Shown here: piece by piece, positions 10,440-20,008 of the stretch
How the letters are laid out: each line of letters begins with the position of its first letter
Numbering within the stretch: position 1 is the first letter of the stretch
From: Aureococcus anophagefferens
Lineage: Eukaryota; Sar; Pelagophyceae; Pelagomonadales; Pelagomonadaceae
Direction of reading: 5' to 3'
DNA: 64,000 nucleotides
NCBI RefSeq assembly: GCF_000186865.1
Contig: NW_008705576.1
Location: 203,857 to 267,856, forward strand
Made by a program: the position numbers and the translations under genes
The notes under the pieces: model-generated
Told to the model about the DNA's origin: nothing
Database searches by the model: none
The model's input: the letters and a program-made list of their open reading frames with translations, nothing else

Positions 10440-12967
10440 TTAACAGTCGTCGAGCTCGTTGCGGAAGCGCCGCTGGTTCTTGTCGAGCTTGCAGAGGGCG
10501 CAGTAGGCGCCGAACCCCTCCGCGGCCGCCCAGGCCGCGCCGAGGAGGTAGGCCTTCTGCGCCGCGTATTTCAGGGGCGCCTCGGCGAGCGCGAGCGCCG
10601 GCCCCTCCGTCGCCAGGCGCAGCGCCAGCGCCGCCACGGTGCCGTACTGGAACATGCGCTGCCGCGCCTCGACGCGCGTGAGCTGCGCCTCGAGTTCGAC
10701 GGACCGCGTCCGCAGCGTGAGGTCCCCCGCCTCGATGCGCTTGATCGACGCGTCCGTCGACGCCAGCCGCCGCGGCGCCGTCACGAGATGGTTGACGTCG
10801 ATGGGCCGCCAGCCCACGCGCTCCAGCAGCTCGAGCACGCCCGTCTTGTAGCGGCTGCCGTCGCGCAGGTCCGCGAGCTCCTGGAGGTAGGGCGCGCTCA
10901 GCCGCGTCAGGTCGTAGCCCGGGTCCAGCGACTTGCCGATGCCGTCGATGGTCGTGATGGCCCGGAAGATGAAGGTGAACTTGGGCGGGAAGACGAAGGG
11001 CCGCTCCGCCTGCGTCGCGAAGAGGTCCTTGCCGATCTGCGCGCGCCGCTCGCGCCGCGCCGCCCGCTCCTCCTCCTCGGACATCTCCGTCTCCCACTTG
11101 GCGCCGTCGTTGAGGCCCGTGACGCCGCCCGCGTTCTTCGAGTCGACCGTCGACGCGAACGACTTGACGTAGTTCGTCGCGATGCGCTCGATGGAGTAGC
11201 GGTCCAGGCCCGGCCGCAGCACGCCCATCTGCTCGAGGGCGTCGCAGGCCGTGATGGGCTGGTTCTTGTAGAGCGAGTAGACCAAATCCACGAAGCCCTT
11301 CTTCACGTCGGGCTCGATCGACTCCATCATGCCAAAGTCGTAGTAGATGAGGCGCCCGCCGGGGCAGCCCTCGTCGACGGCGACGTTGCCCGGGTGGGGG
11401 TCGCAGTGGAAGAAGCCGTGGCGCGCGAGCTGCTCGAGGTAGGACGTCGTGAGCCGCTGCGAGATGAGCGGCAGGTCGACGTCCATCTTCTCGAGCGCGG
11501 GCACGTCGTTGATCTTCGTGCCCGGCACGTACTCCATGACGAGCACGCGCGACGTGCAGTACTCGTCGAAGGTCTTGGGCACCTTGACCCAGGGCAGGGG
11601 CTTCGCGTTGCCCGCGCCCTCCTCGAAGGCCCGGCGGAAGCGCTCCGCCGCGTCGCGCTCCACGAGGAAGTCGATCTCCCGGTAGAGCACGCCCTCGGAC
11701 GTGTCGGCGATGCCCCGCCAGTTCGACGACACGCCCTCGTTCTCCGGGTCCACGCGGTCCGCGACGGAAGCGAGGAAGCGGATGTTCTTGCAGTCGACGT
11801 CGAACTGCTCCACCAACCCGTCGCGCTGCACCTTGACGACGACCTCCGTGCCGTCCTTCAGCGTCGCGCGGTGGACCTGGGCCAGGGACGCGGCGGCTAA
11901 CGGCGTCGCGTCGAAGGACGCGAAGACCTCGTCGAGCTTGTTGATGCCGAGCTCCTCCTTGACGATGGCGACCTGGGCAGGACAAGGGTGATTCAACGTC
12001 GCTTCAACGTGAGTGTGCCGCGCGCGCGCGTTCCGGAAAAAGCATCCACGCTTCGAGACCGTTCCGAGAGATGATCGCTCGTCCAAAAATCAGCCGAAAC
12101 GAGTGGAACATGGCCGAGATCGGAGCCTTTGAAGTTGGGAATTTCGCTCTCTTGTGCCGCCCCGATCGCGACGGCGCGCGCCGTGGAGAAGCAGGGCACC
12201 TCGTTCTGGAGCGTCGCGAGCTCCGCGATGACCTCGGGGGGCAGCACGTCGACGCGCGTCGACAGGAGCTGGCCGAACTTGATGAACGTCGGGCCGAGGT
12301 CGAGCAAGGCGTCGCGAAACAGCGCCGCGAGCGCGCCGCGCGCGGCCACGGCGTCCGCGCTCTGCTTGTCGGCGAACTTGCGCCGCTGGCGCGCGACGCG
12401 CCACCCGAAGGACACGGCCGTGCGCCAGATGGACGCCGTCCGCCCCGCGGCCCAGAGCCGCCGGCTCCGGAACGCTTTTCGCGGTTTTACGTCGACGGCC
12501 GCGAGCGCCTCCGCGGACAGGATCGCCGCGTAGTCGTCTAAAGCCTCCTCGTCGACGGCGAGCTTGGCGACCTCGAGCGCCGCCCGCACCTCGAGCTCGC
12601 CGAGGAACGCCTCGGTCTTCTCGAGCGTCGTCAGCGCGAGGTCCTCGAGCTCCGCGCCCGTCGCGGCGATCTTCGCGCGCACCTGGTCGTCGAGCGCCTT
12701 GCGGTACTCCTCCGTCTCCTTCAGCCGCGCCTCCAGCAGGCTCTCCGTCTCCTTGAAGCCCAGCGTCGTCGCGCGCCGCCCGATGTCCGTGAGGCGCTCC
12801 ATGACCGACGAGCCCACGGGCGTGCCCGGCGCCGCGGGCCGGGCCAGCGTCCCCTGCCTGCGGAGCCGGGGCAGGCGCGGCCGGCTGGGGCCCCAGGACG
12901 TCGCGCCGGGGAGGAGCAGGGCGACGACGAAGACTAACATATGTGTTCTCAGCGGCTGGATGGCCAT
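10440..12967 (-). CDS. ABC1/ADCK (UbiB-family) atypical kinase, organellar
   Basis: Two exons, 12967-12173 and 11972-10440, 775 residues, joined across introner B2. The N-terminus ([21 protein letters not shown]) looks like a signal or transit leader, suggesting plastid or mitochondrial targeting. Family motifs are intact: KxGQ (FIKFGQ, K230), [28 protein letters not shown], catalytic HCDPHPGN (H454, D456) and YYDFG. Such kinases support ubiquinone or plastoquinone/tocopherol metabolism at plastoglobules or the mitochondrial membrane. C-terminal helices after residue 690 may anchor it. It is divergent from the TPT gene across 391 bp. Confidence 0.92.
11973..12164 (-). mobile_element. Introner family B, copy B2
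   Basis: 192-bp element. Flanking 8-mers are ATGGCGAC (11965-11972) and ATCGCGAC (12165-12172), one mismatch. Gene-strand intron 12172-11973 (200 bp), GT-AG, restoring A-R-A-V-A-I-V-K-E-E in the kinase. The donor-side terminus is CGGGGCGGC, diverged from the acceptor-side CTGCCCAG. Confidence 0.9.
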
Positions 12968-13358
12968 TGTCTCGGCTCGATCTGCAAGGAGCCGACCTCG
13001 CCGACGCCTTCGCCGCAGATTGGCAGCGCCGTCGCGGTCGCTCGCGGACGTCTCGGAAGAGACTTCTCGTTGGCCGTTTGTGCTGGTCTGGTTGCGTGCT
13101 CGGCGTCGGTAGGTGCGTGAGCTGTTTCGACGCGCGCGCCGCGTTCGCGCGCGCCGCGCGGCGAATTCGGCGCCGGTGGCCGCGCCGGGCTCCCGTGAGG
13201 CGTGCCGGGCGGCCGAGAGACGGCCGGAAAAGGACGTGAGCACAGCGTCGAGACAACATCTCGACGTAAAGTTCAAGTTGTGCTCTTCTTGCGGCTCGCC
13301 GCGTACGCTTAGCTCGTCTAGTTGAGGTCCAGAAGTGCTTGCAGGCCGACCAACAACC
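12968..13358. promoter_or_regulatory. 391-bp divergent intergenic region (ABC1 kinase / TPT)
   Basis: Contains both 5' leaders and promoters. The sequence is GC-rich with CGCG runs near 13130-13160 and a more pyrimidine-rich part near 13270-13320. No TATA-like or repeated motif and no credible extra gene was seen. Confidence 0.4.
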
Positions 13359-14538
13359 ATGCGCTCGATTCTCGCACTCGCGCTCCTCGGCGAGGCGCTC
13401 GCCTTCGGTCTTCCCCAGCCTTTGACCAAGAAGACCGGGCTCTGCCAGCAGCGCAATGGCCTGAAGCCGGTCCCCGCTTCGCTCTTGGCCCCCGCACGGT
13501 CGCGCCAGTCGACGACGGCGCGCGCCGTGGCGACGAGCGGCGGCGAGGACTCGTCGATGATGGAGACGCTCAAGACGGGCAGCTTCTTCGCCCTCTGGTA
13601 CCTCTTCAACATCGGGCGCGCGCGCGGCGCCTTTTCGCGCGTCCCGAATCTCGGTTCAACCTAGACCCGGCCGCAGGTACAACATCTACAACAAGAAGGC
13701 GCTCAACGCCATGCCCCTGCCCTGGACCCTGGCGACGGTCCAGCTCTTCGCGGGCATCCCCTACGTCGCCCTGCTCTGGGCCACGGGCCTCCGCAAAGCG
13801 CCGAAGCTCTCGACGGACAACGTGAAGACGCTCTTCCCCGTGGCCATGGGCCACCTCGGCACGCACATCGGCGCCGTGATCTCCCTCGGCGCCGGCGCCG
13901 TGTCCTTCACGCACATCATCAAGGCCTCGGAGCCCGTCGTGTCCGCGGCGCTGTCGGCCGTCATGCTCAAGGCGTACTACAGCCCGATCACGTACCTCAC
14001 GCTCCTGCCCATCGTCGGCGGCGTGGGCCTCGCGTCCCTCAAGGAGCTGAGCTTCACCTGGCTCGGCTTCGCCGCGGCCATGCTCTCCAACGTGTCGTCC
14101 GCGCTCCGGGGCATCCTCGCGAAGAAGACGATGGGCGGCGGCGTCGGCGAGAACATGAACGAGACGAATTTGTACGCCGTGCTCACGATCATCGCCTTCG
14201 CCGTGCTCCTGCCCGTGTCCCTCTGCGTCGAGACGCCGGCCGCCGTGGGCTCCGCCATCGACGCGGCCGTCGCCGCGGGCCACACGAAGAAGGATCTGGC
14301 GGTCCTCTCCGCGCTCTCCGGCGCGTACTACTACCTCTACAACGAGGTCGCCTTCCTCGCCCTCGGCCGCGTCAACCCCGTGACCCACGCCGTCGGCAAC
14401 ACCATCAAGCGCGTCGTCATCATCATCGCGTCCGTCATCGCGTTCAACACGCCCATCTCCACGCTCGGCGTCGTCGGCTCGTCCATCGCCATCACGGGCA
14501 CGCTCCTCTACTCCCTCGCCAAGCAGCGCTTCGGCTAG
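13359..14538 (+). CDS. Plastid triose-phosphate/phosphate translocator (TPT family)
   Basis: Two exons, 13359-13615 and 13677-14538, 372 residues. The first 16 residues form a signal peptide ending ALA before Phe ([16 protein letters not shown]), the hallmark of plastid import in red-lineage secondary plastids, followed by a basic transit region. The mature part has about eight to ten helices of the drug/metabolite transporter fold. The conserved motif [17 protein letters not shown] is only produced if the 61-bp GC-AG intron is removed. Role: exchange of triose phosphate or related phosphorylated C3-C6 compounds across plastid membranes. Confidence 0.88.
13616..13676 (+). other. Short GC-AG intron in the translocator gene
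   Basis: 61 bp, starting GCGCGCGC and ending CCGCAG. Without splicing the frame stops at 13662-13664; removal restores the conserved N-I-G-Y-N-I-Y-N-K-K motif. No target duplication or terminal inverted repeat was seen, so it is treated as an ordinary intron. Confidence 0.75.
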
Positions 14539-14725
14539 GGGGCGGGCGGACGCGGGCCACCCAAGCACCATCCGCGGCCCGCGCGCGCGCTCCGCGCGCG
14601 CCCGACCCGACCCCTCCGGGCCCCTTGCGCGCCAGATCCTCCCGTAAGTGCCACGGTCCGTTCGGTGCCGGGGGGGTTCGCCTCCACCCCGCGGTTTTGG
14701 GAGGCGTCGGCGGCACTGAAACCTA
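14539..14725. other. Intergenic stretch ending at the AT-rich insertion
   Basis: 187 bp of host-like GC-rich DNA with an alternating CGCG hairpin near 14578-14602, a possible transcript-end structure. Base composition changes sharply at about 14725-14740. Confidence 0.35.
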
Positions 14726-15628
14726 CTACGTCGTGCGTTGAGAATAGGACTCCGCTCGAGTCCTCGCTATGTGTGCACCCTCTACCGGTGGAATCTGAAG
14801 GTCTTGGAGTTCATCAAATTCGAAGTTCTTAGTTGAATCATGATTGCGAATTTCTTTCATTCGAATTTCAATTCGTGAGTTGATATAATCGGTAACTTTT
14901 GAGCTAGTGGTAACATACGCATGATAGTCTGGTGACTCCATCACAATTTGCTGTAGTGAGTCATTGAAGCTTGCTTTCCAGGCTTCTGTTGTATCCGGTA
15001 GATCCTCCAAACTTCTCGGAAAATGCATGTCGTTTGGTTTGCTTGCCTTCTGAAACTCATTATTAGCCTTAGAATAGCTAAACTCCTTACTGGTGATGAT
15101 ACCCTTGGAAAAATGTCTGGATTGTTCCGAACTAAGTACACCAGTGTACCAGCTAGAGTTGCCCATAGTTGGGTCAGTTAGTTGCTGCTGCTTCAGCATG
15201 GCGTCTGCTGTAGCATCGGCATTAAGAAGTTCCTGGAATTCCAATTGCTTTTTGCTGATATTTGTATTTTGACGCAAGATACTAGTCATGGTTCTCACAG
15301 CATTGCCAATTAAAGTTATGCCATCTGTATTCCTGCGTTCCTCTGGTGACTGCTGTCTGAGAGTATCGATTTCAGCTTGCATTCTGGTAATTTCATCCTG
15401 ATGTTCTTGTCTTTCTGCCTCTCGCTCAGCTGCTGCAAGAGCTTCTGCATCCCGACGAGCTGCTTCTTGACGAGCTGCTTCTTGCTGAGCCAGCTCTTCT
15501 TCTGTTGGCTCGGGTTGGTCTTGGGGTGGTTCATCTCCTTCGGGTTCACCACCTTCGGGTTCTTGCGGTCGAGGAGCCCTTGCGGCACGCGCGGGGTTAC
15601 GTCTACCCCCTTGATCTGCATCCCCCAT
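14726..15628 (-). CDS. Retroelement Gag-like protein (truncated element)
   Basis: 300 residues from the ATG at 15628, in AT-rich DNA unlike the surrounding genes. The N-terminus is Pro/Glu/Gln-rich and leads into a long coiled coil (about 40-110), then a helical region with W-Y-T-G-V-L-S and W-K-A-S-F-N-D. This layout suits a Gag capsid precursor of an LTR retrotransposon. No zinc knuckle, protease, integrase or reverse transcriptase follows, because host-like sequence resumes right after the stop. A single-gene foreign insertion with this protein cannot be excluded. Confidence 0.5.
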   Translation of the reverse strand: MGDADQGGRRNPARAARAPRPQEPEGGEPEGDEPPQDQPEPTEEELAQQEAARQEAARRDAEALAAAEREAERQEHQDEITRMQAEIDTLRQQSPEERRNTDGITLIGNAVRTMTSILRQNTNISKKQLEFQELLNADATADAMLKQQQLTDPTMGNSSWYTGVLSSEQSRHFSKGIITSKEFSYSKANNEFQKASKPNDMHFPRSLEDLPDTTEAWKASFNDSLQQIVMESPDYHAYVTTSSKVTDYINSRIEIRMKEIRNHDSTKNFEFDELQDLQIPPVEGAHIARTRAESYSQRTT

Positions 15629-15657
15629 ATTTCTGTTACGAGAAGAGATCCTTAAAG

Positions 15658-15849
15658 TGTTAGCCTGTTAAGCGAATTTTCCGAAGTTCCGCTGTAATTA
15701 GCTAATCTACCATGTAACGAAGGTAAAGAGTCTTGGGTCAGGATTAACGCTGTGGGCCCATAACCCTTGAGGGGAAATGGCAGTGTTCCTGACTTAGACT
15801 GAAAATGAAAAAGTGAGATGGGGCTGCTGAGCAGCCCTGATTCCCAACA
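15658..15849 (-). repeat. Candidate LTR or LTR part of the AT-rich element
   Basis: On the minus strand this 192-bp stretch begins TGTTGGGAATC and ends GGCTAACA, i.e. TG...CA-type ends with the imperfect inverse TGTTGG/CTAACA, just upstream of the Gag-like ATG. It holds a GGGCTGCT hairpin (15821-15837). No second LTR is present in the window, so this is tentative; the LTR may extend to about 16020. Confidence 0.35.
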
Positions 15850-15963
15850 GGAGAGGGTTACTCTATACTGTCTTAAAGTGGAATAGAAAGAGAGAAAGGG
15901 AAGGAAATTGGGAAAAGGAAATTGGGAAAAGGAGGAAGGACCCCTATACTAAAGTGGGGACCT

Positions 15964-15987
15964 CAGTCTCATGAAGATATGAGACTG
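15964..15987. other. Perfect 9-bp-stem hairpin in the insertion leader
   Basis: CAGTCTCAT and ATGAGACTG flank a 6-base loop. It lies within the AT-rich insertion between the purine-rich direct repeat (GGAAATTGGGAAAA twice, about 15902-15930) and the ankyrin frame. Function unknown. Confidence 0.5.
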
Positions 15988-16052
15988 CAAGGTAGGGAGA
16001 AAAGGGAGAATAAGCACAGTGGGGCAGATACAGGAGAATCTTCCTCCTGAGG

Positions 16053-16949
16053 GTGATCTCCGCCGAGATACTCAAAGCGTCGTCAGCTGGCGATTGGTCA
16101 TCGGTCGAAGCGGAAATAAACTCGGGCGCCTTCAGCGTGAACGACCAGATGGAAGTTGGTTACAGCGACAACGGGGAGACGCTCCTTTGTTACAGCCTGA
16201 AAGTTCTTGACAACGGGGAGACGCCCCTCGCGTTCGTGCGCAAGCTCCTCGAGTTCGGCGCGGACCCGAACATATCGAGACAGGATGGTTCTGTGCCTCT
16301 GCATTTCGCGTCTCACCCGGACCAAGCCGCGCTTCTCCTCGCGTACGGCGCCGAAGTAGACCCTCGAGACTCGCAAGGCCAGACACCACTATTGTGGCGC
16401 ACGGAGTTGGCAAAAGATCTTCATTTTAATGATAGAGAAATTGATCGCTTACCTGATTTAGTCAGAACACTTTTGCGACACGGTGCCGATTACGACGCCC
16501 AAGACAGTCGCGGTATCGATGTGCATGAATTGGCACAGAGAGGAGCCGGGTGGAAACGCCAACAACTCCGCGAACGCAGCCACGGCCTCAGCTACAGCGC
16601 AGGCTTGAATGAATACTTCATGGACCAGGTGGACTGTTTCGAGGACGTCCGCGATCTCATCGAGGCCCTGCGCGCGGCCGGATCCTGGAAACGGCTGTGC
16701 CGGGAGCCCTTCGTGCAGCTCCAGTCGCTGCGCTACCTCTGCCTCGCGGAGCGCGCATTTCCGCCGCCGGCCCTCGCCCGCTGCTTTGGCTTGATGACCT
16801 ATGAAGCGGGGCCGCGGACCCGCGGGCAACGCAAAGCGAGCGGCGCCGCGCGCGCGCCGCTCCCGGACGACGTCTTCAAGCTCGTCCTGTCGTTCGGCGT
16901 CGACCCACCGGCCATCACCCGCAATCGAGGGTGCGAGGCGTGCCGTTAG
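16053..16949 (+). CDS. Ankyrin-repeat protein, 5' end probably disrupted
   Basis: Homology-like sequence begins at 16053 (ISAEILKASSAGDWSSVEAEINSG), but that codon is GTG. The open frame reaches back only to 16014 without an ATG; the first in-frame ATG is at 16149. Three to four ankyrin repeats follow (PLAFVRKLLEFGADPN; PLHFASHPDQAALLLAYGAEVD; VRTLLRHGADYDAQD). The C-terminal part ends with LPDDVFKLVLSFG, a motif also seen in spirit at the end of the second ankyrin gene (32575-33234). The AT-rich retroelement lies immediately upstream, so the native start exon or promoter may have been cut off. It may be a pseudogene or may use an upstream exon. Confidence 0.65.
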   Translation: MISAEILKASSAGDWSSVEAEINSGAFSVNDQMEVGYSDNGETLLCYSLKVLDNGETPLAFVRKLLEFGADPNISRQDGSVPLHFASHPDQAALLLAYGAEVDPRDSQGQTPLLWRTELAKDLHFNDREIDRLPDLVRTLLRHGADYDAQDSRGIDVHELAQRGAGWKRQQLRERSHGLSYSAGLNEYFMDQVDCFEDVRDLIEALRAAGSWKRLCREPFVQLQSLRYLCLAERAFPPPALARCFGLMTYEAGPRTRGQRKASGAARAPLPDDVFKLVLSFGVDPPAITRNRGCEACR

Positions 16950-16972
16950 TACAAGCCGAGCGCCCAGTAAGC

Positions 16973-18148
16973 TTACAGCCGCGCCCCGAGGCTCCGGTCG
17001 TTCGTGAACTTCTCGTTGAAGATGGCGCCGTACTTCGACTGGCTCGCGGACCGCGTGATCTGGCTCAGCTCCCCGAGCGTCGGCCGCTCGTCGCTGAAGA
17101 CCTTGAGCCGCTCCTGGGTCCCGTCGGGCTTGTCGAGCCAGACCTCCCAGGGGTTGGGCCACGCGCGATAGACGAAGCCCTTGGACACGGGCTTCAAGTA
17201 GTAGACCTCCTCGACGTCCGCGAGCGGCCCGCCGAGCTGGTACTTTTCCGAGAGCTGCGAGTTGAGGAAGACGACGGGCGCGCCGGCGGCCGCGCCGATG
17301 TCGTAGCCGCGCGTCCACGACGCCGTCACGCCCGGCGCGACGACGATGACGGCGTCGCCCGACTGGACGTCGACGTCCGGCGACTCGAGCGGCTTGACGA
17401 CGAAGTTCTTCGGCAGCTTCGCGCAACCGGACGTGTCGACGCGGCCCTCGGCCAGCAGGACCCAGATCTTCCGCTTGGACCCGAAGGCCGGGGCGACGCG
17501 CCGCGCCCACTCGACGTTCGCGTAGGACACGGGGTCCCGCTTCACGAGCATGTAGTTCTTGTCGAAGCGGCGCACGTTCTTCCGCGCGGCCTCGTCGTCG
17601 ACGTACGCGCTCGGCCCGTCGCTCAGGCCCAGATTCCGCGCGACCTCGATCTGGAAGCGCTCGTTCAAGGGCGTGCCGAACTTGGCCTCCTCCAAATTCG
17701 GCACGGGCTGCGTCCGCACCTCCATGAACTGCAGGCCGCTCCGGAGCCCGGCGCCGACGCCGGCCCGCATGGCGCCCGCCATGTCGTCGCCGAACCACGA
17801 CTCGTAGATCTTGGGAAACGAGGGCGCGCCGAGCAACCCGTCGAGCGGCAGCGCGCGCGACGCGGCCATCGCCGCGGCGGCCGCCGCGGCCGCACCGGCC
17901 GCGAGGGCCGGGTCCGCGAGGAGCAGCGCGTCCGTGACGCCCATGGCGGCGCCGTCGACGCCCATGGCGTCGAGGCCCGCGACCAGCGCGTCCATGACGC
18001 CGTCGAGGGCGCCGTCCCAGGCGTCGGCCAGCCCGAGCTCGTCGTTGTTGCGGGTGATCAGTTTTTTTTGGCGGACGGCGGTGCGCGTCGGCGCGACCAG
18101 TGCGGTGGCAGTGGCTACGAGCGTGGCAATCGCTGAGAGGCGGCGCAT
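16973..18148 (-). CDS. DUF1995-family plastid protein
   Basis: 391 residues from the ATG at 18148. The leader (MRRLSAIATLVATATALVAPTRTAV) has a signal-peptide core with an Ala-rich cleavage region, consistent with plastid targeting. From about residue 100 the sequence matches the DUF1995 pattern: FPKIYESWFGDD...GLRSGLQFMEVRTQPVPNLEEAKFGT, then SGDAVIVVAPGVTASWTRGYDIG, VVFLNSQL and VYYLKPVSKGFVYRAWPNPWEVW. Family members in plants and algae are plastid proteins linked to photosystem assembly or to adenylate-kinase-type proteins. The stop lies 24 bp from that of the ankyrin gene. Confidence 0.8.
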   Translation of the reverse strand: MRRLSAIATLVATATALVAPTRTAVRQKKLITRNNDELGLADAWDGALDGVMDALVAGLDAMGVDGAAMGVTDALLLADPALAAGAAAAAAAAMAASRALPLDGLLGAPSFPKIYESWFGDDMAGAMRAGVGAGLRSGLQFMEVRTQPVPNLEEAKFGTPLNERFQIEVARNLGLSDGPSAYVDDEAARKNVRRFDKNYMLVKRDPVSYANVEWARRVAPAFGSKRKIWVLLAEGRVDTSGCAKLPKNFVVKPLESPDVDVQSGDAVIVVAPGVTASWTRGYDIGAAAGAPVVFLNSQLSEKYQLGGPLADVEEVYYLKPVSKGFVYRAWPNPWEVWLDKPDGTQERLKVFSDERPTLGELSQITRSASQSKYGAIFNEKFTNDRSLGARL

Positions 18149-18359
18149 TGCTACGACTCGTGCAGCCGGACGAGGATGGCTCTCCCTGGCTGCGGATCTG
18201 CTGCCGCAAGATCGGCGGCGGCCACGCGCGGGAGTTGAGGTCTGCACCGCCGCCCCGGTGCCCATCTCAATCAAAGCGGCTACGGTTCTGTGAAAGCCGG
18301 GAATAAATAATCGACGATGAGCTGCCCACGCAGCGGCAGCCCGGCTTGACGCGTCGACG

Positions 18360-19440
18360 ATGATGGCGGTCCTGGTCCTCGCGTCGCTGGTCGCGACGGC
18401 CGCCGCCGTCGAGGTGACGTGCCTCACGACCCAGACGGAGATCGACTTCGTCTCCGCGACGCTCATGTACAACAACCTCGGCGGCATGGGCCCCAACTTC
18501 GACGAGCCGGCCATGCTGCGCTACGCCGGCGTGGGCACGAAGGACGGCGACCGCGTGGACCTCACGGTCACGGCGGTGACGGCCTACGTCCCCACGAACA
18601 CCGCGAGCAACGGCCTCAACGGCGCGTTCGGCCAGATCAACATGAACGTGAACCAGGCCGCGACCTTCGAGTTCGCCTTCGTCAACGCCGACGCCGGCGA
18701 CGCGGCCATGAGCGTCGACCCCTTCTACTTCTCCTTCTTCGACCTCGACGGGTCGAAGAAGGTCACGGAGTACTGGTGCTGGGACGACGAGCCGGGGCTG
18801 CTGGAGCTGTCCTACGAGGACTCGGCGGACATCTCCGCGTACGCCCAGGCGACGTCCTGCGCGGGCGGCGCAGGGTCGTCGACGGTCTTCGTCGGCGAGG
18901 AGATGGGCTTCGGCTGCGACAATCCCACGGATCCGACGAATCTGTACACGATCGACTGCGATACCGTCGAGAGCGACGGGGCCTGCTACTCCGAGTGCCA
19001 GAACAGCAACAAGGCGCGCTACTTCCCCATCGACCAGGCCCAGCGGTCCGTCACCGCGACCTACCTCGACGGGCGCGAGTCCTTCCGGTTCACGGCGTCC
19101 GCGTACCTCGACGCGAACCCGACGGCGCAGTTCACGAGCGGCCGGAACCTCGTTTTCGCGGGCACCAGCGTGCAACTCAAATCTTCAACACAACTTCAAT
19201 GTGCGCGTATTCGAAAGTTTTAACACAAGCACTTCCGCTGTGCTTCGAGAACTCGATGAGAGCAATCGATCCGTCCCAAAATCAGCCGAATCGACTTCGA
19301 TGTGACTGAGGAAGAGAATTTCAAAGTTTGGTCGGGACGTCCCGAACCAGTGGTTGAATTCGGCACAGGCGGGCACGTCGTCGATCATCGAGACGGAGTG
19401 CTGCACCATGGCCGTCGCCGACGGCGACCCGTCGACGAGC
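18360..19440 (+). CDS. Secreted uncharacterised protein split by introner A3 (3' end unresolved)
   Basis: Exon 1 18360-19157 (266 codons) begins with a signal peptide (MMAVLVLASLVATAAAVE). The ectodomain has many Cys and aromatic residues (DPFYFSFFDLDGSKKVTEYWCWDDEPG; CYSECQNSNKARYFPI), without a family I can name. Introner A3 follows; exon 2 starts at 19369 and continues in frame as A-G-T-S-S-I-I-E-T-E-C-C. After about 19440 that frame becomes Arg-rich and looks non-coding, while another frame (from 19460) looks coding. A further intron or a gene end therefore lies near 19430-19500, and the end coordinate given is approximate. Confidence 0.6.
19166..19368 (+). mobile_element. Introner family A, copy A3
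   Basis: 203-bp element with perfect duplication GCGGGCAC at 19158-19165 and 19369-19376. The intron is 19158-19368 with a GC donor; a GT four codons inside (at 19170) would also keep frame but would leave A-G-T-S duplicated. The donor-side terminus is diverged (CAGCGTGC); the acceptor end is CGGCACAG. Confidence 0.85.
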
Positions 19441-19459
19441 GGCGGCGCGTGCGGCGGCG

Positions 19460-19909
19460 ATGCGGCGGCGCGCGGTCACGAAGCAGCGGCAGCCGCGGCC
19501 GCTCGACACGGGCATGGAGACCTGGGCGCTCGCCGACGCGGGCGACGACGACTGGAAGCCCGACGACGACTTCGAGATCGCGCGCATCGACTTCGACGAG
19601 GCCAAGGCCGGCGACGGCGACGACGACGCGGACCTCGACGGGATCCTCCTCTCGGAATCGGACCCGACGCTGGCCCTCGCGCCCGCGCGGAGCGAGAAGC
19701 TCTACCCGCCCATGATGGCGGCGTCCCTCACCCTCTCGGGCTCGCCCGACGACTACCACCCCGAGCACCCGTCCGACTACTCGGCCATGAACATCCTCGA
19801 CGTCAACGAGGAGCCCGCGGAGGGCGACGGCGTTCCGTCGCCGACAACCACCCCCAAAATTCGGCGTTTCGTCGCCGACAACGACTCCCAAAATTCGCAG
19901 TCCAATTGA
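19460..19909 (+). CDS. Acidic uncharacterised protein
   Basis: 149 residues from the ATG at 19460. Very rich in Asp/Glu (METWALADAGDDDWKPDDDFEIARIDFDEAK), with no membrane helix or known domain. It lies in a different frame from exon 2 of the preceding secreted gene and could be its continuation after an undetected intron, or a separate small gene. The last 20 codons overlap a short imperfect direct repeat (GCCGACAAC...CCCAAAATTCG, about 19840-19900) and may be non-native. Confidence 0.45.
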   Translation: MRRRAVTKQRQPRPLDTGMETWALADAGDDDWKPDDDFEIARIDFDEAKAGDGDDDADLDGILLSESDPTLALAPARSEKLYPPMMAASLTLSGSPDDYHPEHPSDYSAMNILDVNEEPAEGDGVPSPTTTPKIRRFVADNDSQNSQSN

Positions 19910-20008
19910 CTAACTACCCCAAGGACGGAACGGTGGTCTTAGGGGGGACTTGTGTGGTGGGGTTTTGGACGCGGCTAGGCGACGCGGCGCTGGTGCAGGG
20001 GGGAAATC

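Larger units (their letters stand above)
14726..16030 (-). mobile_element. AT-rich truncated retroelement insertion
   Basis: About 1.3 kb with far lower GC than its flanks. On the minus strand it reads: pyrimidine-rich leader and LTR-like segment (about 16030-15650), then the Gag-like frame, then abrupt truncation. It abuts the 5' end of the ankyrin gene at 16053. Exact ends are uncertain. Confidence 0.55.

Noticed and set aside
11993..12086. Upstream protein extension ([10 protein letters not shown]...) of the ABC1 kinase exon 2
   Set aside because: It is a translation of introner B2; similar text appears at other B copies (54876, 61931), and the real upstream exon is 12967-12173.
15895..15935. 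Purine-rich run as a polypurine tract of the retroelement
   Set aside because: The purines are on the plus strand, whereas the Gag-like frame is on minus, so the polarity is wrong unless it belongs to another element.
16014..16053. GTG at 16053 as a genuine start codon of the ankyrin gene
   Set aside because: Eukaryotic nuclear genes rarely start at GTG; loss of the 5' end to the adjacent insertion or a missing upstream exon is more likely.
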